Of a stretch of 64,000 nucleotides of DNA, positions 37,904 through 47,145 are shown one piece after another (positions within the stretch are counted from its first letter, which is position 1; every line of letters begins with the position of its first letter). Both the position numbers and the translations under genes were made by a program. Origin of the DNA: Chlamydoabsidia padenii. Lineage: Eukaryota; Mucoromycota; Mucoromycetes; Mucorales; Cunninghamellaceae. The notes under the pieces were generated by a model, which worked only from the letters and a program-made list of their open reading frames with translations, had not been told where the DNA came from and ran no database searches. The stretch covers positions 496,001-560,000 of the forward strand of contig JAIWND010000003.1 of NCBI GenBank assembly GCA_025330725.1, given 5' to 3'.

Positions 37904-38046
37904 GGAAGAGAGAGAGAGAAAAATGACGGACTTTCTTCCACCCATTCTTTCCTCTTTCTTTCCATTTTACTACAAACCTTGATACCATCCATCTACGGCG
38001 ATCTAAAATACTTTACTGTATATAAAGATATAGATATATTATAATA

Positions 38047-38726
38047 ATGTCACCGACAACGCCACCTATGACTGAAATGGAAACACCGACCTTGGACGAT
38101 ACGATACCCCACGCCACTTGTTCCGTTGACGGCAACACCACTTCCTTGTTCACCAGTGAAGAAATACCTCTGGACAAGTGTCGGTTAACTCTGCTACTTG
38201 TATCTGGAAAACGACAATCTTTTGAATTTGATCCGCATACTATGATCGATACTGTCAAGACATTTATCATGAACCATTGGCCACAAGGTAAGAATACCCC
38301 AAAGCATAAGTATATACATATATATATGTAAGGCGTCTTCATACAATTAAACTCTTCAAGTGTTATAGATTGGGCCGAAAGACTTCCTCCTTCTATCGAC
38401 AATATTGAATTTGTATATCTCGGCAAGTTTTTGGATAATCACTCAAAATTGAAAGGTAAGGTGGTAAATGGTGATTTACTGTATAATGGATCGATTTATA
38501 TATTACCCTCAAACTTTTATGTAATAGATAATGGAATAGCGGGTGGTCATGCTACGATTGTACACTTGGTGATACGACAACATATCAAGAAAGCGGATGA
38601 TGGTAAGTGGAGGGGGAAAAGGTCTTTCTCTTTATCGTATTAACTTTGACTTTTTTGCTAATTCTTTTATTAGATAAAAAAAGTACATCATCGACCTCAA
38701 GGTGCAAATGTTGTGTTATCTTATAA
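38047..38726 (+). CDS. UBL3: Membrane-anchored ubiquitin-fold protein (UBL3/MUB)
   Basis: Exons 38047-38287, 38369-38455, 38528-38602 and 38674-38726 give 151 aa. After a variable acidic N-terminus, residues 40-130 form the ubiquitin-like fold of UBL3/MUB: LDKCRLTLLLVSGKRQSFEF, VKTFIMNHWPQDW, NIEFVYLGKFLDN, GHATIVHLVIRQ. The protein ends SRCKCCVIL: CVIL is a CaaX box for prenylation, with extra cysteines next to it for palmitoylation. Animal UBL3 ends in the same CCVIL. There is no C-terminal di-Gly, so it is anchored to membranes rather than conjugated. In animals UBL3 sorts proteins to small extracellular vesicles, and in plants MUBs recruit E2 enzymes. The ESCRT-III gene next door is a suggestive but unproven partner. 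Confidence 0.93.
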
Positions 38727-39016
38727 TATATGTAATTCATTCCCCATATACACATTATAGTATCCCTCTTGTTCCCTAGTTTAACCTTTACTGATTTATC
38801 TCCCCTCCTCCTCCTTCTCTTTGTAATAAACATTATCTACTACAAATGTTTGGATGATCATTGTCAATAGAATGGTTTGGTGTCAATACGACAGCTTCTA
38901 TATGGAAGCTTTGTCATTGGTCAAAAATAACTCCGACTTTTTTTTTTCTATATGATATATACTTTGCCCTCAACTTTCTCCTCTCTCTTCTCTCTCTTCT
39001 TCTTTTTTTAATCGTA

Positions 39017-40005
39017 ATGGGTGGCCTTGAAAGTAAGTAGACTTGAAAACTAATGAATCAAACCTCCATTCTCATCTTGACTTGTATTATACTTGCAAAT
39101 AGACCAGCTTTTCCAGTTGAAGGTAATGATATACAACAAACAATCACCCCATACGTATCCTATCCATGATGACTATTCCTCACCACTCAGACCCCTAATC
39201 TCTCTCCCTATAGTTTACCTCCAAACAACTACAAAAACAAAGCAAACGATGTCAAAAAGAAGAATTACAAGAACGAACAAAAGTGAAAAAAGTAAAGCAA
39301 TGATATATAACTCTTTTTTGGCTTGTGGAAAAACTAAATTGATTGATCCATAGGCTCTTGAAGGAGGTCACACTGAAGCAGCACATATCTATGCAGAAAA
39401 CTGTATTCGTAAAAAGAAGGAAGCACTCTCTCTCCTCAGGTTATCTTCTCGCGTGGATGGTGTCGCCTCTCGTGTCCAAACTGCCATCAACATGAAATCA
39501 GTAAGTTATTCCCCCCCCCCTTTTTTTTTTGTCTCACCTTACAACTCATGATAATTCTTTCTTGTTTTATATTAGATATCTTCTTCAATGTCAAGTGTTG
39601 TCAAGAACATGGAAAAGTCAATGAATAGTATGGATCTTGAAAAGGTACTTTTTTTTTTTTTTTTAAGAAAAAGGGGTCGGGCATGCTTTTATGGATGTGA
39701 AATTAACCTCTTTTTATATATAGTTGGCAGGTGTGTTGGATAAATTCGAAACTCAAGTGGAATCATTAGACGTACAAGAATGTAGCATGGTATCAATGGC
39801 ACCGGAGAATGAACAAGTGGATGAATTGTTACAACAAATGATGGAAAGTGAAATGGAATCACCTGTTTTATCTCAACTCGACCAACTGAATCAACTTCAA
39901 GTACCCACCGCGAATTTGTATACCAATGATAAGATCAAAACAACACCTACCAAGGATACAAATGACGACATGTTGGAAAAACGATTACAAGCTCTTCGTG
40001 GTTAG
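39017..40005 (+). CDS. DID2: ESCRT-III-associated protein Did2/Vps46 (CHMP1)
   Basis: Recruits and regulates the Vps4 ATPase during multivesicular-body formation and membrane scission. Six exons (39017-39032, 39103-39122, 39214-39291, 39354-39500, 39576-39644, 39724-40005) give 203 aa, the family length. The first two exons are only 16 and 20 nt and encode MGGLENQLFQLK, matching the conserved CHMP1 start. Helical landmarks follow: FTSKQLQKQSKRCQKEE, AAHIYAENCIRKKKEALSLL, LSSRVDGVASRVQTAINMKS, SSSMSSVVKNMEKSMNSMDL. The C-terminal MIM1 motif DDMLEKRLQALRG binds the Vps4 MIT domain. The arrangement of basic N-terminal and acidic C-terminal halves is typical. Confidence 0.96.
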
Positions 40006-40461
40006 AATAGCTTTTTCCCCGTTCCCCACCACCAGTAGAATATATATATCCTTGAATCTCTCTTTTTTATTCTAGTTTGTAGTACACCTTTTTTTTTTTA
40101 TTTTATCCATTTGATTTGTTATGATGAACTTTTTAATAAACTTCTATTACTTTTTGATCTTTGTCTTCTTATGCCCATCGATGTGTGTTACCTACGTAAT
40201 CCATTTACTGCTCCTGTTTCGTCAGATTCCGTTAATGTAATATATGTCCATGCATAAAGTAGTTTGATCAAGAATTATTATAGTCCCTTACTCCTATACT
40301 TTCACACATAGAAGTCTCCCCTCTTTGCACCAAGTGATCGGGATTTAGACCTCCGCTCAGGGCCACTCGTATATACCGCTTTTTCTTGTTTTTATTAGGG
40401 AATATGGATCATCAATATATCATCATGCATTATTTTATACGAATGTCTCAAACTCAACATC

Positions 40462-40474
40462 TTTTAAATCCCGC
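40462..40474. promoter_or_regulatory. Recurrent motif TTTTAAATCCCGC
   Basis: Orphan copy with no recognised start codon nearby. Confidence 0.5.
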
Positions 40475-40669
40475 TTTTTGCGCAACAATGGGTTGATAGT
40501 AATAGAAATGGAATGGAGTGACCTCGCAAAGAGGGGGGGTACGGGAGAAGTTGGGTTGACAGAGACTGCATATATAAATTTGGGCTCTACAACGAGTAAC
40601 GAAATCTCGACTGACAACGCTTCCCCTCCATGATCATGCCCCCAAATTGGGAATTGCTAGGCCTATTGA

Positions 40670-41160
40670 ATTTGTTGTTCGGCGTTTGAAAATGAAGCTT
40701 TCTTTCGTCTACAAAAAAAAATATCTTTCGTCGCAAAGGAGAGGTAAAAAGTCATTGCAAGCCTAAACACACTAACACAAGGACCTTGATACTTGACTTT
40801 GCGGTAAATTATGTTGGAAATGGGTCAAAGTGTCCACATGGCCACTTTAATCATTAGCATCCGTTGACAATGGAGCTATAAAGCTCCCTCCAAACTCTGA
40901 CTAGGGAATGGCGGGATTTGAAAATGATTTTTGCTTCTGTCGTCCTTTTTTCTTGCAAAAGACAGGTAAAACACATTGTAAGCTTGGACTGACTAACGCA
41001 AGGGTCCTGGCGCTTGACTTTTGCGGTAAAGTATGTTGGAAATGGGTCAAAGTGTCCACATGGCCACTTTAATCATTAGCATCCTTTAACAATGGAGCGA
41101 GGAGAGCCTATCCAAAATCTTAGGTAAAGCAGGTTTGAATATGAAATGGGTTACATGACA
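40670..41160 (+). repeat. Two tandem units of the dispersed repeat
   Basis: A block of about 50 bp beginning ATGTTGGAAATGGGTCAAAG and ending ATTAGCATCC is identical at 40811-40862 and 41033-41084, so the period is 222 bp. Both units also carry TTGACTTTTGCGGTAAA-type and ACAATGGAGC blocks. The second unit is preceded by GGCGGGATTTGAAAA (40910-40924), a perfect copy of the recurrent motif, placing the motif inside the repeat consensus. A partial third unit (AAAGCAGGTTTGAATATG...) starts near 41130. Confidence 0.85.
40910..40924. promoter_or_regulatory. Recurrent motif inside the dispersed repeat
   Basis: GGCGGGATTTGAAAA, exact core. Corresponding positions in the 30-kb array read GCGGGTTTTCAAA and GCGGGTTTTGAAT. 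Confidence 0.55.
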
Positions 41161-41624
41161 GGTAAAAGTCATCGCAAGTTCGAACAGATTTAAACTGCTT
41201 GGCTTTTAACCTGAATACCATAACTATTCGAAGTCTAATAAAGATCTCATCTTATTGTAACACTTATTTTTATTGATTTGATTGACTACATCTTGATATA
41301 ATCCTAAAAATCGTACGATTTCCCCAGCATTGATCACCTCCTATCTTTGAGCCATTCTTATCCATTGTTTGAATGATTGGTTCACCATCAATTTTCACAC
41401 GCTATCTTTTCCCCAACACTGATTGACAGCTTTTTTTTTTTCCTTTATCCTTTATGTCTTCTTTCCGTTCTCCTTCCTCCACTGCCAATGTGGTCAGCCA
41501 GACTGCAACGGTTATCTGCTGATTGAATCGTGGTTTGATTAGGAAAAGGGGGGAAACAGGGGATCTATTGATACACATTACGTTATCATAACCCAGACTT
41601 TTTTTTTGCATTGATCGGTGTTTA

Positions 41625-41638
41625 TTTGAAATCCCGCC
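41625..41638. promoter_or_regulatory. Recurrent motif TTTGAAATCCCGCC
   Basis: Orphan copy in the gene-poor region. Confidence 0.5.
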
Positions 41639-42637
41639 ACCCTTACATTGTAGCTATTTTACATGTATTGATTGATGGTCAGCATGAATTGATCGTTTGT
41701 GAATAGTGAAACTGACTCGAATACATGTAATTCTATCGTCTCCTACATTGATTGACAAGGGTTTGTCCCATTGAATTGATTGACTCGCCATCAATTTTCA
41801 TTCTTCTTCCATTTTCCCAGCACTGACCTTATCCCTTCCCGTATTTTATAAGAAGGTTGAAATTACTTCACCTCCATTTTCTTTACAATAAACGGTGATT
41901 TAAAATAGTGTAAAGGAGTGATTAAAAGAAATGATACATAGGAAAAGAAAGCAAACAGTCAATTAGTACACGTGGACAGTCTATTTTGTCTTTGAAATGG
42001 TAAAACTTACCAAATTAATGCAATTAAGGGTAGGACTGCGATAACGCCCAAGAAGAGTTAAACAAAAAGGGGAAAAATCGGATGCAGTCCCGATGGAACA
42101 CCTATCTTCATCAATGTTTGATTTGTAATCGTTGAAACCTCGGTAGAACACATACGGAACATGGAAGAAGGATGGCGGAAAGAAGAGACAACTGGCCAAA
42201 AAAAAAAAACTTGAAGGAGAGGGAGTAGAACCAGGTAATTGAACAAAAAAAATTTTTTTTTTTGTAAATTTTACTTATTTTGATAAAACCAGTATACTGA
42301 TATTGACAATATGTGCCACCCCAGGTGTTCCCTTTTTTGTTCTTTTCTTTACTCGGTCCTTCGAGATAGTCCATCATATAGAATCCTTTCACAAGAATGT
42401 ACGTAAAAAGAAAAAAATGATCATCTTCATCTTCATCCAATTGGATCAAATCACCATCAAGGTATGTGATCATTTCCCCTTTTTTAGTTAAATCACCCGT
42501 ACATTCATAATCAGTTACTATTTATTTTCTTGATGTAACCCTTGAATACAATTGCCCTTTTATGCATTCCTTACATGTGGCCAGCAGTACAGTACATAAG
42601 CGTGGGAAGCGTCATTTCAAAAAAATCATGCAAAATC

Positions 42638-42653
42638 GTTTCAAATCCCGATC
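42638..42653. promoter_or_regulatory. Recurrent motif GTTTCAAATCCCGATC
   Basis: Exact TTTCAAATCCCG core, 209 bp beyond the 3' end of the plus-strand frames near 42420 and 215 bp from the zinc-finger gene's stop. No certain target. Confidence 0.5.
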
Positions 42654-42861
42654 CCCCTTTTTCTTTTTTGGAAGACAAAGACATAATAGAATGATAGAAT
42701 GTTTTAATTTTTATTAAGATGAGTGATGAAAAGACATTTAGTAGACAAAAAAAAAAGGTGTAAAAGGAGATGGCAAAAAAAAAGAGAGGGAAGAAGAAAC
42801 AGGGATAAAAAGGGGGTATACAAAGTACGAAATGTGAGAGGAATGAAGGGGTGGGGGATGA

Positions 42862-43610
42862 TTACTGATTGGAAGAAAGATGATGGTGATGATCATCCTG
42901 AGCATAATCTAAAACAACACCGACGAATTCATCCAGTATTTTAGTATTCTTGACATATTTGATATTAGGTTGTTGGTAAGAAGAATGGTAAAAGAAGGTA
43001 TGCACAGGAGGTAAGACAAGGCTTGAAGAGGACACGGAGGCATCATCAGCGGTACTGATACTACTTTCACTACTACTGCTTGTTCTTCGACGAAGATTAG
43101 TACTTGATATAAGAGGAGGACAAAACGTATCAATCGATGGTAGTTCGATCTTTTGATGAGGCAAGTTGTAAAATGGCAATTCTGATTTCCATACTCGGTT
43201 TTCTTGATCTTCTTCATCGTCATCGTCATCGTCATCAATTTCGTCTTCTTCTTCTTCTTCGTCAAGTTCATCTTTCATCTCCTGGTCTTGGGTGATGGAG
43301 ACAAAAGAATGGCGACATCGTTGATGAGTGGGGATAGGAGAGGTCGGAGCGGGGTTTGATTTGGCATGATTGATTCGCCGTCCCAGGCGTCGGATGATCT
43401 CGTCCCTGATAAAAGTATGCTTTTCCACGGAATCTTGATCACCAAATTTTTGTCGTGCTAGCCGATATACACGGCATCTCAAATCGTTTTGTCTATTCTT
43501 TTCCCGATTTTCAGCGCGCCATTTCCGCATTCTAAGGGGAGAGAGAGGGGCGATTTCAGGGGTTAATTTTTCGATGATCGGCGGGATTTGAACCTTTTTC
43601 ATGCATATGG

Positions 43611-43660
<50 letters not shown>

Positions 43661-43976
43661 TTTCTGTGGTTTCCTCTTTAGAGACAACTTTCTTGGCATG
43701 ACCTTTCCACCTTTTCTGATCACGACTTCTTACATAAGGAATGTTGTGAATGTTTGGGTTTTCCATGTGTCTCTTTCTATGATTGAAGCGGATGAGTGGG
43801 TGTGTTCAAACAAAAAGGGGAAAGTTGTACTTACAGATTGGATCGTGTGGCAAACACTAAAGGAAGGAAGAGAAAAAAAAAAGTTGAGTGAAACTGATGG
43901 GTACCATGTATGATTTATTACTTTTAGGGCATTGGGAGCAAGTATAAACTCTGGTTAGATCATCTTTTTGTGACAT
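42862..43976 (-). CDS. C2H2 zinc-finger protein with DUF3020-like domain
   Basis: Exons 43976-43922, 43856-43835, 43776-43660 and 43531-42862 give 287 aa. The first three short exons rebuild a zinc finger, YTCSQCPKMFATRSNLKRHM followed by ENPNIH, that no single frame shows. It is followed by a basic region (YVRSRDQKRWKGHAKKVVSK) and then RKWRAENREKNRQNDLRCRV with YRLARQKFG, which matches my memory of the fungal DUF3020 domain. After it come an Asp/Glu-rich run, a Ser-rich stretch and a short conserved-looking C-terminal piece (PPVHTFFYHSSYQQPNIKYV). Nuclear, DNA-binding role likely. Intron 3 contains a 46-nt poly-T (plus strand) and a perfect recurrent motif. The longer frame that starts MKKVQIPP at 43602 reads through this intron and is rejected. 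An internal ATG at 43530 could start a finger-less isoform. Confidence 0.85.
43580..43594. promoter_or_regulatory. Recurrent motif, perfect B-box match, inside an intron
   Basis: Plus strand GGCGGGATTTGAACC; on the sense strand of the zinc-finger gene it reads GGTTCAAATCCCGCC, matching the pol III B-box consensus GGTTCRANTCC at every position. It lies 50 bp upstream of an internal in-frame ATG (43530). Confidence 0.6.
43612..43657. repeat. 46-nt poly-T tract
   Basis: Uninterrupted T run (poly-A on the transcribed sense strand) just inside the donor of intron 3 of the zinc-finger gene. Confidence 0.95.
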
Positions 43977-45178
43977 GGTAAGACAAGTATATTAGAATAG
44001 ATATGGAAAGAAAGAAAGGGAAATGAAGAGAAAAAAAAAAGTTGGTCGAGTTTTATGTATGCGATTTTTTTTTTTTTCATCTATCCATTTTTAAAATGGC
44101 GCCAACATCCGCACATTACTAAAGAAAAAAAAATTACCAGCATCATAACATGGTGTAGGGTGTACATACCATTGCATATGATATGAATGATTTATTTCAT
44201 TTACCCGACTTGATAGTGGGGTCCAATGAAATTGATAACAGCATAATGATCTTTTTGGTGATAAAATAGAATGACTCCTTTTATGATGGAGGCGGTAGAT
44301 GGTTGGGAGGAGGAGAAAAAAAAAAGTGACATATCATGTCTAGTATCTTTTACTACTTGATCTGCCTGTTCTTATTATTGTTTGTTTTCATCTTTTTCAT
44401 TCAACTCTCACATATCTAATTATTATGCAGATATGTTTGTCAAGACAAAAAGTGATAAAACTACAAAAGATCATCCGCTTGCAAATACAAGGGAAGATGA
44501 ATACCCTACCTACTGTAACTCTCATTCTCGGTTACCCCTTTTTTATTTGTCAAACTCCGACCCAATGCTAACGGGTGTAAAAGGAAAAAGGATGAAGATC
44601 TTTACATTCCAAAGCTCATGGCCACCAACTCATGTTTTTTTTTTTTTTTTTTTTTTTTTTTTTCATTCTGATTTAGTACATACATTGATACATACATACA
44701 TTACTACATACATATATACAGTATGATAGAGTGAACAAGTAAAGAAACATGCATATCAGTGAGAGGCATCGAAGAATCAAATACCGAACTCATTTTTTCA
44801 TATAAATAATCAATCATCATAACAAATAAGCAAATAAAAGCGGGGTAAAGGGGGCTTGATTAAATATCTTACCTTTTTTTTTATTTCATATTACATACTT
44901 TACACCCATGATCCCATCCCCTCTTCACTTGGTCCCTACTCTTATCATTCGATGCCATGCCTAATAAATAAAATGTATATTGGCCATGATCCCAAGCAAG
45001 CACATATACCCACATTCTTTTCGTCATTTTAACCAATAGCATTGATTCTTGTATCACACAAACACGATACTACAACAAACAACCTTTTCATGAATAGTAA
45101 TATACCCTTTTTATTATTATTACAAATACATCAAATTATCCTAGTTCCTAATCTATCCTAATATGCCTGCCATCATCA
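43977..45178. other. 1.2-kb intergenic region
   Basis: Upstream flank of the zinc-finger gene and 3' flank of the RING gene. It has the motif variant ATCAAATACCGAAC at 44776-44789 and poly-T at about 44636-44663. No gene seen. Confidence 0.5.
44776..44789. promoter_or_regulatory. Recurrent motif variant ATCAAATACCGAAC
   Basis: 800 bp upstream of the zinc-finger gene; the assignment is uncertain. Confidence 0.35.
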
Positions 45179-46010
45179 TCATCCATACATAAAGTCCCTG
45201 GCTTCTTCTTCTTCTTCTTGTTTGACTTGCTCTTCCGTTTCCACCTGGAAGCGACACATTGGGCAAGTATTATGCAGTTGTAGCCAAGGCAGTAAGCATT
45301 CCTGATCAAAGTAATGCCCACTATCCACACCAAAAAAAAAAAAAAAGTTTAGCCAATGATCACCCACTATAGAATCCTTACCATGGCATCTGGGTGACCT
45401 TGTCTTGACTTGATTGTAATACATCCTTGCATATAATACATGTCTCTTCACTATGTTTCCAATAAAATGAGATTGTTAGTTCCAGTGTCGTGTTGTGAAT
45501 TGACGAACTTACCTTGATAACACCTGCTTGTTAATCACCGGTAAAGACATTATGAATCGATTGGAGGCGGGTGGAGGACCTTTAGCATTACTTTGTGATT
45601 CTTCTAATAGCTGTGAGACGAGATTGTCCAGGAATTGTTCTTGATCAGTATTTCCTTCGGCTTGCATTTGTAACTGGTGCTGTCTAAACAGGCTAGAGAT
45701 GAATAAAACAAGGACAATGGTTAATTACAATGGCTGTGCTTGATGGTGGAGGAGTTTGTTCCTTTTACTTTGCTGTTTGTAAGAGTTGATTGACACTATC
45801 TGTGGTGGAGTAATGTGTTCCGGTTGTCCGAGAAGCAGAGGGGGACATAAAATCGTCCAAGTCTACATTGTATGCTCCTGCTGACCGTCCTCGTCGATTG
45901 TTGTTGTTGTTCGTTTGTATGTTGAGTTCATCTATGTCAAAAACAAAGGTACATGTTAATAAACTGGTTCTTTTCATCTGGTTTTACTACTTACCAAAAT
46001 AGCTGGCCAT
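45179..46010 (-). CDS. RING-type E3 ubiquitin ligase candidate with a variant zinc ligand
   Basis: Exons 46010-45995, 45931-45769, 45692-45513, 45450-45382 and 45320-45179 give 189 aa. The C-terminal RING reads ETCIICKDVLQ, MPCGHYFDQECLLPWLQLHN, TCPMCRF and is of the RNF126/RNF115/Praja kind. In those proteins the fifth ligand is the second His of CxHxFHxxC; here the position is Asp (GHYFDQEC). The first exon is 16 nt and encodes MASYF. The N-terminal 130 residues are polar with an Asn run. A highly acidic C-terminal tail (EEQVKQEEEEEARDF) follows the RING. The conserved PWL turn supports E2 binding; whether zinc is held normally is open. The motif lies 75 bp upstream. Confidence 0.9.
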
Positions 46011-46084
46011 ATTGGATTTAAAAAAAAGTAAAAGAAGAAAGGAAACAAAAAAAAAAAAAAAAATCGCCACGTAATAGTGACAAA

Positions 46085-46098
46085 GGCGGGATTTGAAA
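46085..46098. promoter_or_regulatory. Recurrent motif GGCGGGATTTGAAA
   Basis: Exact core, 75 bp upstream of the RING-gene ATG. Confidence 0.6.
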
Positions 46099-46304
46099 TA
46101 CCATCTCTTTTTGGAGGTCAAGTTCCCGCCTTCAGTTCCAACCCCTTGCTTTCAACCCTATTTTCACTCGATCGATCACGTTTTGACTCCGTATTTTAGT
46201 GAAAGGATCTTTTTATACTATTATCCAACAACATAAAAAAAGGAGGAGTTCAAGAAACAGTAATATATGGTTCGTTTTCCCTGGTTGGATGAGCTGCTGC
46301 CGTT

Positions 46305-46320
46305 AGCGGGATTTGAATAA
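46305..46320. promoter_or_regulatory. Recurrent motif AGCGGGATTTGAATAA
   Basis: Exact core, 117 bp past the stop of acetate transporter A and 295 bp upstream of the RING gene. Confidence 0.55.
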
Positions 46321-46436
46321 AACCATGTGGCATACCCCTTTTAGATACCCTTAAAGGTTCAATAGTCATTACTAAGTTTATTAGGATCATTGTAAAAGTA
46401 TGTAAAAAGTAAATCAAGGCATTTAATAAAAAATGA

Positions 46437-47145
46437 TTAAGACATTTTACCAATGGGTAAAGTAAAATGAGAAGAATCCTTGGTGAGTAATCCTGCCAAT
46501 GCATTATACCATGCAATGAATGCCGTGATGACACCCAAAGCCCCACCTGCCTGTTGAGTGACAATGCTTCCCGTAAATTTAGCTGCCGTCAACAAGATAA
46601 AAGTGATAAACAACATGAAAAATAAGGTGACCAAAGACACTGAGCTTCGATGCGAGGCAATCAACATGATCCCCGTGAAAATGGTCCAGCCCAAAAGATA
46701 GAATCCCAATGATTTGTTCAATGTCGCCGTATCGCCCTTGTAACTCCCAATGATATCAGCCCCAGGAACAAAGATCAAACCAAAAGATAACCAGAACCCA
46801 CCATAACTAGAAAAGGCAGTTGCGCCAAAGGTATTGCCCGTCTAAAAATTGGTTGCATGAATTTAATGCATCCACCACTTAGCGGGATTTAAAACTTACC
46901 CTGAATTCCCACATACCAGCTAATAACTGGACAAGACCACCATAAAAGAAGGCTAAACCAGTGACTACACCATGAGGAGAGGTAGGAGCTAGACCGGCAC
47001 CAGCATTATGAAGAGATAAGACAAAAGTGGTTAAAGCAAACCCACTGAGACCCAAGGGTCCTGGATTGGCAATCACTACTGGAGCAACGGGAGGAGGGGA
47101 ATGGGTCACTTGATACTTTGATTCGAGGTCGTGCATATCAATCAT
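46437..47145 (-). CDS. Acetate transporter, GPR1/FUN34/YaaH family (copy A)
   Basis: Plasma-membrane acetate/proton symporter or ammonium-export-related protein of the AceTr family. Exons 47145-46900 and 46841-46437 give 216 aa with six hydrophobic helices, the family norm. The signature [20 protein letters not shown] opens the first helix, and [20 protein letters not shown] with [16 protein letters not shown] is the conserved core, joined across the single intron. The last helices ([20 protein letters not shown]) match copy B almost exactly. The intron shared with copy B falls between WEFR and TGNT. Copy A lacks the other two introns of copy B. The donor-proximal part of its intron holds a copy of the recurrent motif (46881-46894). 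Confidence 0.95.
46881..46894. promoter_or_regulatory. Recurrent motif in the intron of acetate transporter A
   Basis: Plus strand AGCGGGATTTAAAA; sense strand TTTTAAATCCCGCT begins a few bases after the 5' splice site. Confidence 0.5.

Larger units (their letters stand above)
36920..38046. other. Divergent intergenic region
   Basis: Upstream of the secreted-protein gene (minus) and UBL3 (plus). Contains a GAA-rich 5'UTR intron boundary near 36950, and motif copies at 37300-37314 and 37891-37903. No gene seen. Confidence 0.5.
40006..42861. other. 2.9-kb gene-poor region
   Basis: Holds the Did2 3' end, motif copies at 40462-40474, 40910-40924, 41625-41638 and 42638-42653, two tandem units of the dispersed repeat (40670-41160), and a local duplication of a block around CACCATCAATTTTCA (about 41385 and 41795). 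Minus-strand frames near 42000-42200 encode hydrophobic pieces (LFLGVIAVLPLIALIW) but I could not build a valid spliced gene. Confidence 0.5.
46011..46436. other. Intergenic region with two motif copies
   Basis: RING-gene promoter and the 3' flank of acetate transporter A. Contains exact motif copies at 46085-46098 and 46305-46320, 220 bp apart, in the same orientation. Confidence 0.55.

Noticed and set aside
42058..42246. Minus-strand peptide with LFLGVIAVLPLIALIW
   Set aside because: The hydrophobic part is separated from the preceding frame by a stop, and no GT-AG pair joins them.
43580..43594. A tRNA gene around the GGTTCAAATCCCGCC sequence
   Set aside because: No A-box, acceptor stem or anticodon arm can be folded from the flanks, and it lies inside an intron next to poly-T.
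42862..43602. Single-exon reading of the zinc-finger gene starting MKKVQIPPII
   Set aside because: The first 24 codons lie in an intron with a pyrimidine-rich TTAG acceptor at 43532, and joining upstream micro-exons gives a zinc finger in frame.
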